The position numbers were made by a program, and so were the translations under genes. Below the pieces are notes generated by a model. It ran no database searches. It was not told where the DNA came from and saw only the letters and a program-made list of their open reading frames with translations. DNA of 64,000 bases, from NCBI GenBank assembly GCA_037043455.1, contig JAWPHD010006809.1, positions 1-64,000 on the forward strand, in the 5' to 3' direction. Positions 12,725 to 22,100 of the stretch are shown here, piece after piece (the first letter of the stretch is position 1; every line of letters begins with the position of its first letter). Source of the stretch: Cyrtodaria siliqua (taxonomy: Eukaryota > Mollusca > Bivalvia > Adapedonta > Hiatellidae).

Positions 12725-12829
12725 CTGGTGGCACATTAATGTACTTGGTAAGTTGGTATCCAAACAAGGTTGAATGTATCCAAACAAAGTTTTATGGGGC
12801 ACCCTCATCATCCATACTGTACACATTTT
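12725..12829 (-). CDS. Symmetric exon carrying an in-frame TAA
   Basis: This 105-bp exon has acceptor tttactttcag and donor CCACCAG|GTAAGT and is phase 1 at both ends. In the gene frame it reads NVYSMDDEGAP, then TAA (12792-12794), then NFVWIHSTLFGYQLTKYINV and PP. Coding-like sequence on both sides of the stop in the same frame points to a point substitution of a sense codon. Skipping the exon would keep the frame and avoid the stop. Another frame of this exon is also open (35 codons), but it does not join its neighbours. Confidence 0.6.
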
Positions 12830-12966
12830 CTGAAAGTAAAATTGGTGTCTATCAATATATCAGTCATGTGTAATTAATATTTAAACTATACCCTATACAG
12901 TTGTAGATAGTAACCTGTTTTTAACAGATAGATTGAGATAACATGCTAAAGCTGTTTCAGTACTTA

Positions 12967-14072
12967 AAGGCCAAACAAAAATACACTGTGTTTCCCTTAA
13001 GCTTTGAAAAAAGGGTAGGTAGGGATTTATTTTTAGAATCTCTGCCGAGTAGCAAAAATAAATTAAGATAAACCGATAATTATTAATAATAACTTTGTTT
13101 AAAAAACAATAACCACCAAATATGTTAATTAAATTGTGTTTTAGGTCATTTTCAGCACATTTTAGGCTATATAATAGACTGGTCGATGTTTAGTTGTGAA
13201 GACAGACCACCCACTTTTTCCACGGTGGGGGTGGGGGTGAACCATTACTGTATACCTCCCGTATACATATTAGAATTGACACTAAATAATATGAACCAGA
13301 AAACATTAATTTAATCTAAATTTGGAAAAGATCATTATGTCCTTTCTGCCCCAACATGTAACCGGTCCAAGTCCTATACGGAATAGGCGGAACCATCTGG
13401 GTATTTAATAAGGAAAAAAAATACCTGTGTTTCTGATTGCTCGACCGACCCTATTTTTAAGGGGCCTACCCTAAAACATTTTATGCAAAAAAAAAAAAAA
13501 AAAAAATCTGAACAATGAGGCATAAAAAAAAGGGGATTGTTTCCGCTAACCCGACCGAAAATATTAAAAAATATATTAAAATTTGTTTTTAAAAAATGGA
13601 GATAAAAAATAAAAAAATATTCCTCCAGTGAGATTTGAACTCACGACCTCTCGGGTTTCCACTGTACATTACCAAATATTGAAAAAGGGCCATAACCATG
13701 TAATATCTAGGTATTAATACCTTCCCCAGTACTTTTTATAATATTAAAAGTTTTTTTCATTAGCAAAAATAGGGTCATTAATAATAAAAAAATTAAAAAA
13801 ATTGCCTACCTACCTACCCAATTTTTTTTTTAATCCGTTAGCGGAAACAAACCATTTTTTTTTTTGGCCTGATTTGTCACAATATATCGAGGTAAACTGA
13901 CATCACAGAGAAACTTAATATCATCAACTTGTATGGGGTTTATGAGCTAAATACATGTAGAATCTCACAATATCTTGTTCCAAAAAAAAACAAAGAAAAA
14001 AGAAAATGCCTACCGACCTACCCTATTTTTTTAGAGCATGCAATAGGAAACACCTTTTTTTTTGTTTGGCCT
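12967..14072. mobile_element. Non-autonomous element with inverted ends, nested copy inside
   Basis: The left end aggccaaacaaaaatacact, followed by gtttccc, pairs with the right end ggaaacac followed by a T-run and gtttggcct. Between the ends lies a low-complexity AT-rich body with no ORF. A second, smaller element with its own inverted ends sits at 13513-13874. The unit lies inside an intron of the minus-strand gene. A fragment of the same family (tctaaaaaaatagggtaggt) recurs at 32280. Confidence 0.65.
13513..13874. mobile_element. Nested smaller element with inverted ends
   Basis: The left end aatgaggcataaaaaaaa, with attgtttccgctaac, is mirrored by gttagcggaaacaaacc, a T-run and ggcctgatt on the right. 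A tRNA-like B-box fragment (gagatttgaactcacgac) lies near 13630. The element is inserted within the larger one at 12967-14072. Confidence 0.6.
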
Positions 14073-14100
14073 AAGCAAAAAAACCTATGCATGTACTTAC

Positions 14101-14247
14101 TAAACGTCAGTTTCTGGTGAACCCAAAATATTGAAACTGGGTCTCCAACTCTGTATAGTGTAGTAATGCTCCAGCTGACAGCTCCATTTTGCACGGAGTC
14201 TTTGACCAACCCACAGAACACACTTGCAATAGCAAAGGCCCAACATA
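14101..14247 (-). CDS. Hydrophobic exon of the unrecognised minus-strand gene
   Basis: This 147-bp exon is phase 1 at both ends, with acceptor ctactttcag and donor TTTA|GTAAGT. In the frame that joins the next exons it encodes CWAFAIASVFCGLVKDSVQN, then GAVSWSITTLYRVGDPVSIF, then WVHQKLTF. The first 13 residues could be a membrane segment or a signal core. All three frames happen to be open over most of this exon, so the choice of frame rests on the downstream junctions. It contains no Met, so translation must begin in an exon further upstream. Confidence 0.6.
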
Positions 14248-14859
14248 CTGAAAGTAGAAATGTGATGTGACCAAGAAAGTTTTTTAAATAAAAAAAAATA
14301 TATAGGAACTTACATGAGTGCTCATTCATTATTGAATTTATTAAACGAGTTGGCAAAATGATATAATGCGAGGCTCTTGAATGTTAGATTCTATTTATCA
14401 CATAACTTATAACGTCCCATTACGTCAAAAAAGGTACATTAACGTGATGTCCATGACGATAATAACGTTAGTGGATAATCGAAAATATTGACTGGTGTTA
14501 TTACACTCCCACACCGCATGTTATGTGATAAATATATGTACATTTCTAGTAATAATAGTAAATTTGTATTGTGTAATTAATAATATATTGGAACAATTGA
14601 TCGCGATGATTGGTTGTTTTGTATCCGTGACATGTTTATACAATGTAAGATGAAAATAACTTACTAAGTATGACTGAGCAACAGTCTACCTAACAAACTC
14701 AGGGGCGTAGCTACATGTACATAATAGTAAGCAGCTGCGTAGATCTACACACTGCACACATAAAATAAAAACAAGATGGATGCTCCCTGAATAAAGGTGT
14801 ATACATATGAAATACAATCGGAAGAAGCATGTAGGAGCTGACCAGTCAAAAATACATTT

Positions 14860-15840
14860 GAAGAAGTTTAAAGATCCATGACTGCCAAAAAATATTCTAC
14901 CGTATTGTCCGATTCTGTGAGTTCCAGAACAAATTCAATTGCTTGCTAATATTCGGAAATATTTTACGGCTGCAATTGCTTGTGAGGGTCTTTTGACACA
15001 AAACATACATAAAGCTTACAGAATAATAACTACTAAGATGCACGTAAATGTATTGTTTGGTGCGCTTGTTTCAGCCAAAGGATTTTAACATTAACGTGAT
15101 CAATATAATTAATACATACATGTACATACATTATATACAATTAGAACTGGTATTCTTATTGGTTAGGTAAATAATAAATAATAAAAATACCTTATTTTAG
15201 AAAATCGGTGGAGAAACAAATATTTTGAAGCCAAAATACTTTTTGGTGGGGCTTTTCCCATGTAAATTCACGAAATTCCTTGTTGCTGGGACAGCAGTAC
15301 ATGTAGTTCAATAATATTTAACGTCGGGATTATAACCATCAATTTTACATTTTTTATGTTGTTGTTTTTTTTTAATTTATTTTCACTTTATACCGAGTCA
15401 CAATACTGAATAAGAAAAAAAATAAGAAAAAAAATAAAAATTGATAAAAAATTAAATGTCGGCAGGCTCCATGAAAGATTTAAATATTTAGTGACGTTTT
15501 ATGTTATAGAACTTGGACGGCAGAAAATTAAGACACCTCAAATTACTTCAGTTAGCCTCAATATATTTATCCAACACAGTGAACCCATTTCGAATACAAA
15601 TTCTAAAAATCAACCCAAAAAAAACACGTTCGATCTAAGTTTATCTCAATCTGTACTGCACAATAATTTGACGAATAACGCGGGTTTCGATTTCGAAAAG
15701 GTGTTTTTATTTACCACTGGAAATGTTGTTTCGCTGATATACACCTTTTTTAGGTAAACCTACTAGTTAAACTTTATCTTAAAAGTCCAAAACACATTTT
15801 GCTGAAACAAGCGCCCTGAACAAATGTTTGTAAATACAAA
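14860..15840. repeat. Interspersed repeat X, uninterrupted copy
   Basis: Words such as ggtggggcttttcccatgta, gggacagcagtaca, gatatacacc and cttaaaagtccaaaa recur in the same order at 42965-43399 and 44877-45015. There the copy is split by another element. No coding capacity is visible. It covers most of the sequence between the exons at 14.2 and 15.95 kb. Confidence 0.6.
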
Positions 15841-15953
15841 AAAAACGTTCGCGAAAACTGATAATATTTCGGCAATGCATGGTTCAAATTAGTTGCATGA
15901 ATAGATCTAGTTACTGTGTCAAGTGTAGTTAGGAAAGAACACACAATACTTAC

Positions 15954-16090
15954 TTCTATAAAAGTGATAAAGATGTATCCTTGTGGAAAAGCATGTGAAA
16001 TAACAGGCTGACTTGTTGACGGCTGCGACTGCGTTCTATTTTATCGTGGACGTTTTTCTGCACGCGCCGTTATGATCGCCTCACAATCTG
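15954..16090 (-). other. Candidate 5' untranslated exon of the minus-strand gene
   Basis: On the - strand a strong donor (TAGAA|GTAAGT) ends at 15954. The sequence before it has no ATG in a frame that continues to the 14.2 kb exon, so it would be untranslated leader. Its upstream side is more GC-rich and holds a CRE palindrome at 16097-16104. The 5' limit is a guess. Confidence 0.35.
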
Positions 16091-16096
16091 ACTTGA

Positions 16097-16104
16097 TGAC
16101 GTCA
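16097..16104. promoter_or_regulatory. CRE palindrome TGACGTCA
   Basis: A perfect CREB/ATF-type site sits just upstream, on the minus strand, of the candidate untranslated exon. Function is inferred from position only. Another copy occurs at about 10726 in AT-rich sequence, so chance occurrence is possible. Confidence 0.35.
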
Positions 16105-16257
16105 AACTCGTAATTGAAGATAATAAGGAGCGTAGCAGCCATGACGGCAGGGTGGGGTGGGGGCATTAGAATACCCCCTAAATAAGTGACCGTGAATGAC
16201 ACAAAAAGTAATAAAGTCATTGACGTATGACTGGGAACAAAGTGAGAGTGACGGCAG

Positions 16258-17077
16258 GGGCGGATCCAGGATTTCAGCTTAGGGGGGGGGCGTAATATTT
16301 TGGTAAATTGTCGGGTCCGTTTCTAGCCTCATAAAACGGTTGCGGTAGTGCATTGATAGGGTAAAAAAGTCCGTTTTCAAATAAAAGGAATTATCAATGT
16401 GTTAATTAAACCACTCATTAGCCATTATGCGTCGAGCGAGCGAAGCGAGCGAAAAAAAAAAGTTATCCTGAGGGCGTGCATCGAAATTGTTTGATATTTT
16501 ATCTACAGTAACATGGACATACATGTATGAATAAAAAAAGTCCGTTTTCAAATAAAAGGATTTAACAATGAGTTAATTGAACCACTCATTAGACATTATG
16601 CGTCGAGCGAGCGAAAAAAAAAATTATACTGAGGGCGTGCATCGAAATTGTTTGATATTTTATCTACAGTAACATGGACATACATGTATGAATAAAAAAA
16701 AGTCCGTTTTCAAATAAAAGGATTTAACAATGTGTTAATTAAACCACTCATTAGTCATTATGCGTAGAGCGAGCGAGAACTTTTTTTATACTGAGGGCGT
16801 GCATCGAAATTGTTTGATATTTTATCTACAGTAACATGGACATGTATGAATAAAAAAAGTCCGTTTTCAAATAAAAGGATTTAACAATGTGTTAATTAAA
16901 CCACTCATTAGTCATTATGCGTAGAGCGAGCGAAGCGAGCGAGAATTTTTTTTATACTGAGGGCGTGCATCGAAATTGTTTGATATTATATCTACAGTAA
17001 CATGGACATACATGTATGATCCGGAATTTTTAGGGGGGGCGCGCGCCGGGTGCGCCCCCCCCCCCTGGATCCGCTAG
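16258..17077. mobile_element. MITE-like element with GCGGATCCAGG ends and tandem core
   Basis: The left end ggggcggatccaggattt is matched in inverse by ctggatccgctagt on the right. The core is four copies of a ~155-180 bp unit (attatgcgtcgagcgagcga, gagggcgtgcatcgaaattg, aagtccgttttcaaataaaa). Short gcgagcgaagcgagcg runs vary between copies. G and C runs of 8-13 bases lie next to the ends. There is no ORF. It is probably a non-autonomous DNA transposon amplified by internal unequal exchange. Confidence 0.75.
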
Positions 17078-17079
17078 TG

Positions 17080-17130
17080 GACGGGGTGGGGTGGGGGTGG
17101 GGGCAGTAGTGGAGGGGAGGGGAGGGAGGG
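17080..17130. repeat. G-rich low-complexity run
   Basis: Repeated GGGGTGGGGTGGGGGTGGGGG and GGAGGGG blocks give several G-tracts within 50 bp, enough for a G-quadruplex on the + strand. No gene start lies nearby to give it an obvious role. Confidence 0.6.
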
Positions 17131-17640
17131 GGTTGCAACTGAACATTTATCTTCAATTATTTGTTCGTAGATCTAGAACCTTTTCTTCTTTTTTTTACGC
17201 TTTATCATAAACATTTTAGGAAATAATAAGATTGTGGGTGGGTATAGGTGTTTGTGTATGTGGTTGGGTGGGGGAGGTCAACATTATTGGGGTGGCCATG
17301 GCAAAACATACTCTAGACTCTCTCTTAGTCTATAGATTATTGGGGATCGGGGTGTTTGGGTGGTAGGAGGGCAACCGCATGGTACACACAACTTTATTAA
17401 AGCAACTTCTTATTCAATAACGGGTCAGGACATCATTGGGTATTGGGATCAGGAATGCTGACATTTGATTACAAACAAGTTTCTATTTTGGTGGGTTTGT
17501 TGGTCTAGGTTGGTTTGTTGTTGTCAGGAAATTTGTAGACGTTAGCTTACTCGGTCAGGTTCACCCAAGGGGAGAGGGGCCTCCCCACTGTTCAAAATGT
17601 ATCTACGCCATGTTCATAGAATATATTGAGATTAAGGGGT
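17130..17640. other. Non-coding stretch, nothing recognised
   Basis: GT-rich low-complexity sequence with no supported exon, repeat family or regulatory site. Confidence 0.4.
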
Positions 17641-17689
17641 GCTTATTTAAAAAAATAAAAAAGGGCTTCTGTCAACGATCATTTTGGAC

Positions 17690-17905
17690 CAAAATGTACT
17701 CCCCCAATATGGTATCCTTGATACGACCCTGGGAGACATCCCCTCTCCCAAACATGTACGCCCCAAATCTGATATCCTTGATACGACCCTGGGAGACATC
17801 CCATCTCCCCAAAATGTACACCCCAAATCTGATATCCTTGATACGACCCTGGGAGACATCCCCTCTCCCACCCCAGTCGGATATCCTGAATACCACCCTG
17901 GGATA
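17690..17905. repeat. Short 63-65 bp tandem repeat
   Basis: The phrase gatatccttgatacgaccct, followed by gggagacatcccc, recurs at about 17707, 17771 and 17835, with a diverged fourth copy at 17880. Because the unit lacks stops in several frames it throws up overlapping ORFs of about 90-135 codons on both strands. I do not regard those as genes. Confidence 0.8.
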
Positions 17906-18099
17906 CCTCCACTCCCCCACTCCCACACACAATTTGATCAATCCACTCCACCCTCTCCCACCCGCCACCAATTATTTTTTTCTTTGTTATTCTTCCATAT
18001 GTTTAAATATACAATAGATCTACAATCAACAGTTAGTACTATGCAAAACAAATAGTTAAGACATAGTCTAATAATTAATAATTGTGCAACCAGTTATTA

Positions 18100-18210
18100 G
18101 GAGCGTAGCCTGTTTTCAACATACTCCAAATGAGAGATTTTTTTATGATATTTTTTTTTCCAAGTTACTCCCGGGAGTAAGGGAGTATGCCACGCTACGC
18201 CCCTGAAACT
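18100..18210. mobile_element. Very short element with GGAGCGTAGC / GCTACGCCCC ends
   Basis: About 110 bp are bounded by aggagcgtagc and gctacgcccctg in inverted orientation, with an inner dyad ttactcccgggagtaa. The same end motif (caggggcgtagc) stands alone at 14701 and 16130, so it belongs to a repeated family. Confidence 0.5.
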
Positions 18211-18275
18211 TATATGTAGAAAACTAATGACACATCGCGATATTTAAAGAATCAAGACTACTGTGTGACACTTTA
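18210..18275. mobile_element. Fragment of the GGGACAC MITE family
   Basis: The phrase tgtagaaaactaatg, followed by tttaaagaatcaaga and a gtgtgacac end, parallels the right end of the MITE at 28648-28962. Only this terminal part is present. Confidence 0.4.
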
Positions 18276-18321
18276 CACGACCATAATAATGTCATAATTT
18301 ACAAATATTATTGCTTAACAT

Positions 18322-18560
18322 TTCATATGATTCTCATATGAGAATCATATGATTATCATATGAACTAAATTGCATATGATATTCATATGATAATTGTTCC
18401 ATATGATTGTCATATGATACCTTTCATATGATTTTCATATGAAATGTTTCATATGAGAATCATATGAAACAATTTTCATATGATTCTCATATGATTTTCA
18501 TATGAATTTCATATGAATATCCTTTCATATGAGTTTCATATGTGGCAAGTTTGCCTATGT
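18322..18560. repeat. Second CATATG-rich palindromic array
   Basis: The same words as at 9573-9985 (tcatatgattctcatatgag and complements) run to a right end reading catatgtggcaagtttgcct. That end is the inverted counterpart of the ggcaatcttgccacatatg edge near 9270. The pair of edges suggests one repeat family with inverted termini. Confidence 0.85.
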
Positions 18561-19104
18561 ATATATTTATGCTAGGTTACTCTCAACTTGTTTTCTGGTA
18601 TTCTGGTAAACAACCCACGCTACCCAACTTTCTTCGATTTCGTGAACATGAATCAAATAATAAAACAATCAGAAATTCGCCAATCATTTCATAGTTTTAA
18701 TAATCGGTGGAACAGATAATATATGATATTATCCTGCCACTTAAAGATGTAAAATAAAAGCGAGACATTATGCCGAGTTAGTGTATAGGAAACATATTTT
18801 TTCTCTAATTGAATAGAGATTGACCAGTCGTGACGTTGCTGCATGCGCTGTCTGTTCTCTTCATTGACACCTTGTAACACAAATATTCATCTCCCGCAAC
18901 GCAAACGCCACCCCAACCCCCAATAGTTTTCTCGTTTCTTTTGAAAGATCTTCTTTGGTATTTCTTGATCGTATGCGGGTTTTTTTTTTCATCTTTAAAA
19001 TGTAAAACTATGATTGTCCTTATGATGTAAATTACAAATTGCCATAATAAGGAAAATAATTCCTTGAGCAATTTTTCTTCCGCCCTAATCCTATTATATA
19101 ATTT

Positions 19105-19728
19105 ATGCTATGTGTGTTTAAAACTTTTGAAAAAAAAATGTTTAAACCAAGTGGACGAAAACATGCAGACAACATATCTTCCTGGGAATTAACTGTAATA
19201 TGTATCAGGAAGGAAATATTTCAAAAGGATATTGATATGTTTCTATATGTCCTATTCCAAAGCGTAGACCTAGGTCATAGATGTATTGATAACATCAAAC
19301 GGAAATCACGCGTTACTTTGTCAGTCGCTAATTTACATATTATAGTTAAGCCGTCCAGAAAGCAGTCTTATGCTTTCATGTTTCACTTCTTTGTTCATTT
19401 CTTCACTTTGATCGTCGAGGAAGTATACAAAATTATGTGTACAGATTCTTTGCATAACATTGCTGTCATAATTCAAAGATATACGCAATATGTTTCCCGA
19501 CTCCATATTGACAATGAGTATAATCAAGTCAGCCATTTTCTAAACATCCTGTATTATAATAAGGGTATTGATTTTAGTGTCATACCTAGTATTTCTCGAG
19601 ATAATCGTATTATTTATATAAAATATTTCAAACATTCCGAAAGTCGTATATTTTTTTATGCGTATAAAACCCCGATTATAAATGCTATTGCAACCTCAAA
19701 TAAGTGTGAGACCTTACATAGAAAGTAA
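19105..19728 (+). CDS. Orphan 207-codon ORF, function unknown
   Basis: This is the longest open frame in the window that is not made of repeats. It could also start at the Met at 19138 (MFKPSGRKHADN). The product is basic and rich in His, Ile, Phe and Tyr. One segment, FMFHFFVHFFTLIVEEVYKI, could be a membrane helix. I see no known motif. An AATAAA lies about 20 bp after the stop. In sequence this AT-rich, 207 codons without a stop is uncommon but can occur. It may be a small single-exon gene, a decayed element ORF, or chance. No splice signal or repeat matching its interior was found. Confidence 0.3.
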   Translation: MLCVFKTFEKKMFKPSGRKHADNISSWELTVICIRKEIFQKDIDMFLYVLFQSVDLGHRCIDNIKRKSRVTLSVANLHIIVKPSRKQSYAFMFHFFVHFFTLIVEEVYKIMCTDSLHNIAVIIQRYTQYVSRLHIDNEYNQVSHFLNILYYNKGIDFSVIPSISRDNRIIYIKYFKHSESRIFFYAYKTPIINAIATSNKCETLHRK

Positions 19729-19804
19729 CACCCCTAAGGAATGTGGCAAATAAAACCCAATGTTGCTATATGCTCCGATTGGTCATTACTGGTAACTTTG
19801 TTAT

Positions 19805-20412
19805 GATAGATGTTCCCCGAACTACATCTTGTGACATTGGTAATTCTCCCTACTTAGACGGAGATGTTCCTTGAGCAACATCTTACGACATCGGTAATTC
19901 TCCCTTCTTAGACGGAGATGTTCCCCGAGCTACATCTTACGACATTGGTAATTCTCCCTACTTGGACGGAGATGTTCCCCGAGCAACATCTTACGACATT
20001 GGTAATTCTCCCTACTTAGACGGGGATGTTCCCCGAGCTACATCTTGTGACATTGGTAATTCTCTCTACTTAGACGAGGATGTTAGCCGAGCTACATCTT
20101 GTGACATTAGAAATTCTCCCTACTTAGACGGGGATGTTCCCCGAGCTACATCTTGTGGCATTAGTAATTCTCCCTACTTAGACGAGGATGTTCCCCGAGC
20201 TACATCTTGTGACATTAGTAATTCTCCCTACTTAGCCGAGGGAACTACATCTTGTGACATTAGTAATTCTCCCTACTTAGACGAGGATGTTCCCTGAGCA
20301 AAATCTTACGACATTGGTAATTCTCCCTACTTAGACGAGGATGTTCCCCAATCAAAATCTTACGACATTGGTAATTCTCCCTACTTAGACGGGGATGTTC
20401 CCCGAGCAACAG
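19805..20412. repeat. 54-bp minisatellite (18 codons)
   Basis: About eleven units of 54 bp carry gttccccgagctacatcttg, tgacattggtaattctccct and acttagacgggga. The unit is a multiple of three, so one + frame stays open for 111 codons with the period DVPRATSCDIGNSPYLDG. One unit near 20235 is shortened by 9 bp, which keeps the frame. It lies about 75 bp after the orphan ORF. I treat it as a minisatellite because no start or flanking coding sequence joins it. Confidence 0.9.
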
Positions 20413-21699
20413 AGTTTGCCGTCGAGTTGAGGACTTTAACGTGTACAACACTTGTTTAAATAACAGGCTATTCTATCAGAGCCAACATTACCATAAACGT
20501 TGAAAGAACTTCGAAAAATTATATTATTGTTAACCTGATCATACTTTTAAAATGTATCAGTAATTGAAGAACTATTTCTCGAAAATGAGTATCAATCACA
20601 ACGACTTCCATGTTGATCTTATTTACAAATCTCGTAAGATCCTCAGCAATGATCAATTGTATGCAATCTTTATCAAAAGAGGTTATGTCTATATCGTTTT
20701 GCAACGCACTGCATGTTTATTGGCACGATTTCCTCGTTGATTGTGCGATGAGCAAACATAGTCTGGTACCTATGGTGGCGTCTACCTAAATCTCGGAAGG
20801 CATGTAATAATTTTGCCTTAAATACGGTCTTCGCGTACCCTTAACGGTTTATTCTCTTATTGCTCTGGTTTCTACTAAGTCACAAAGTCAAAGTATTTAT
20901 CATGTGACTTTAAATGATGTTCGTATAATCATATGTACATCATCATCTATATGTTTTACGTATATTGCCTACTAATTCTGCCTAGTTTGTAAGGGAATGA
21001 TACAACATGAAGAGGATTTCCTTATACACATTTTCGCGTTATCTTGTGAGGACAATACGGTTGTAGTGAGGTTTTGGTGAAACCTAGAACATGCCCAGAG
21101 GCATATTCGCCACTGACCGTTCCATCGAGGTACCGCTATTGTTAACAATTTTATGTTTTTGGTCTCACATAATTTGCTTCTATTTATTAATAATTGTTGT
21201 TTGTTTTTAATGGGTGTTTTCCGTGATCTCAATTACGTGAATGCCACATCTGCATTTCCTGTTCAAATGTACACCTACTTTTGACATGTGTACATCGTCA
21301 ACAGGTCGCGCATCAAATTTGAGGGCATGCAATGTTCGTGTCCGTTCAAGACATTCGGACGAATTTGCTTATTTCATAGAAAAATAAGATGTTTGGAACA
21401 CCAAGAAAACAGACACTTTATCTTCTCTGAAACTGTTTTATAGAAGATCACAACAATTATTGTTAATTTTACCTCTTGTTTTGTGTAATATTTATATTTT
21501 CTTTTCTTTGTTATTTTGAACAGTTCATTATATTTCAGTGTTCCTAATTGAAGCTTTCGTATTACAATCGTTCTAATTGTGTTCTAATGTAGCGTACTGT
21601 TCTCTTGTGTAACATGTTACACACGTTATCAACTAACTGTATACTAATTTAATTTTATTATAATAAACGTATATATTTTATGTAATAAATGTACTTCAG
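20413..21699. other. Non-coding stretch before the main dispanin exon
   Basis: No repeat family, exon pair or RNA gene was recognised. Short ORFs on the - strand around 20519-20704 and 20972-21232 have no supporting features. If the exon at 2604 is linked, this is the end of intron 1. Otherwise it should hold the promoter. Confidence 0.4.
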
Positions 21700-22100
21700 G
21701 AAGTAGTAATGCTGAAATGAAAGACCCAGAACAACTGCCGACGTATGTATCCGTTGGAGACACTAATACATATCATTGTCCTGACGGTTACTCCCAGCTG
21801 GTCGGAACCTACCCTAATGAGCATCCTGGAATGAAAATTCCAGAACAACCACCGACGTATGTGCCCATTGGAGAAACTAATATATATCAAGGTCCTGGCG
21901 GTTACTCCAAGCTGGTCGGAACCTACCCCAATGAGCAGCCCGGAATGAAAACTCCAGAACAACCGCCGGCGTATGCACCCCTTGGAGACAGTAATTCCCA
22001 TCATGACCCCGGCCGTTGCTCCCAGCCGATCGGAGCGTACCCCAGTGAACAGCTCCAGTATGGCCCGCCATATGATGCAGACTATACATCTGAAAACACC
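21700..22100 (+). CDS. Dispanin exon 2: three 38-residue proline-rich repeats
   Basis: The acceptor tgtacttcag and donor ACC|GTAAGT bound 401 bp. Repeats start at 21717, 21831 and 21945, exactly 114 bp apart. Each opens with MK-PEQ-P-Y and holds GxYPNE/SEQ. The second and third contain PPTY and PPAY, which fit the PPxY consensus for WW-domain ligases. The first reads LPTY and would not. The exon ends in phase 0. The antisense strand is also open (138 codons), but only as a shadow of the repeat. Confidence 0.8.

Larger units (their letters stand above)
10868..16090 (-). pseudogene. Unrecognised spliced gene with interrupted reading frame
   Basis: Four exons on the - strand (14101-14247, 12725-12829, 11863-11958 and 10868-10960) each have consensus acceptors (tttcag) and donors (GTAAGT, GTAAGT, GTGGGT). 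Every internal junction is phase 1. The joined product runs from a hydrophobic stretch (WAFAIASVFCGLV) through FWVHQKLTF, FGYQLTKYINVPPGLFEITE and VCQGKCGTDYYARRITG. I do not recognise the family. Two defects are visible: TAA in frame at 12792-12794, and a last exon whose spliced frame stops at 10908 while the neighbouring frame continues in convincing coding sequence to 10868. An AATAAA signal (complement of 10836-10841) lies just downstream. The gene could be a decayed duplicate, an allele, or an intact gene hit by sequencing error. The exon carrying the start codon was not found. Confidence 0.6.

Noticed and set aside
17610..18055. Overlapping ORFs of 90-135 codons on both strands
   Set aside because: All are produced by the short tandem repeat at 17690-17905, and none continues into non-repeat coding sequence.
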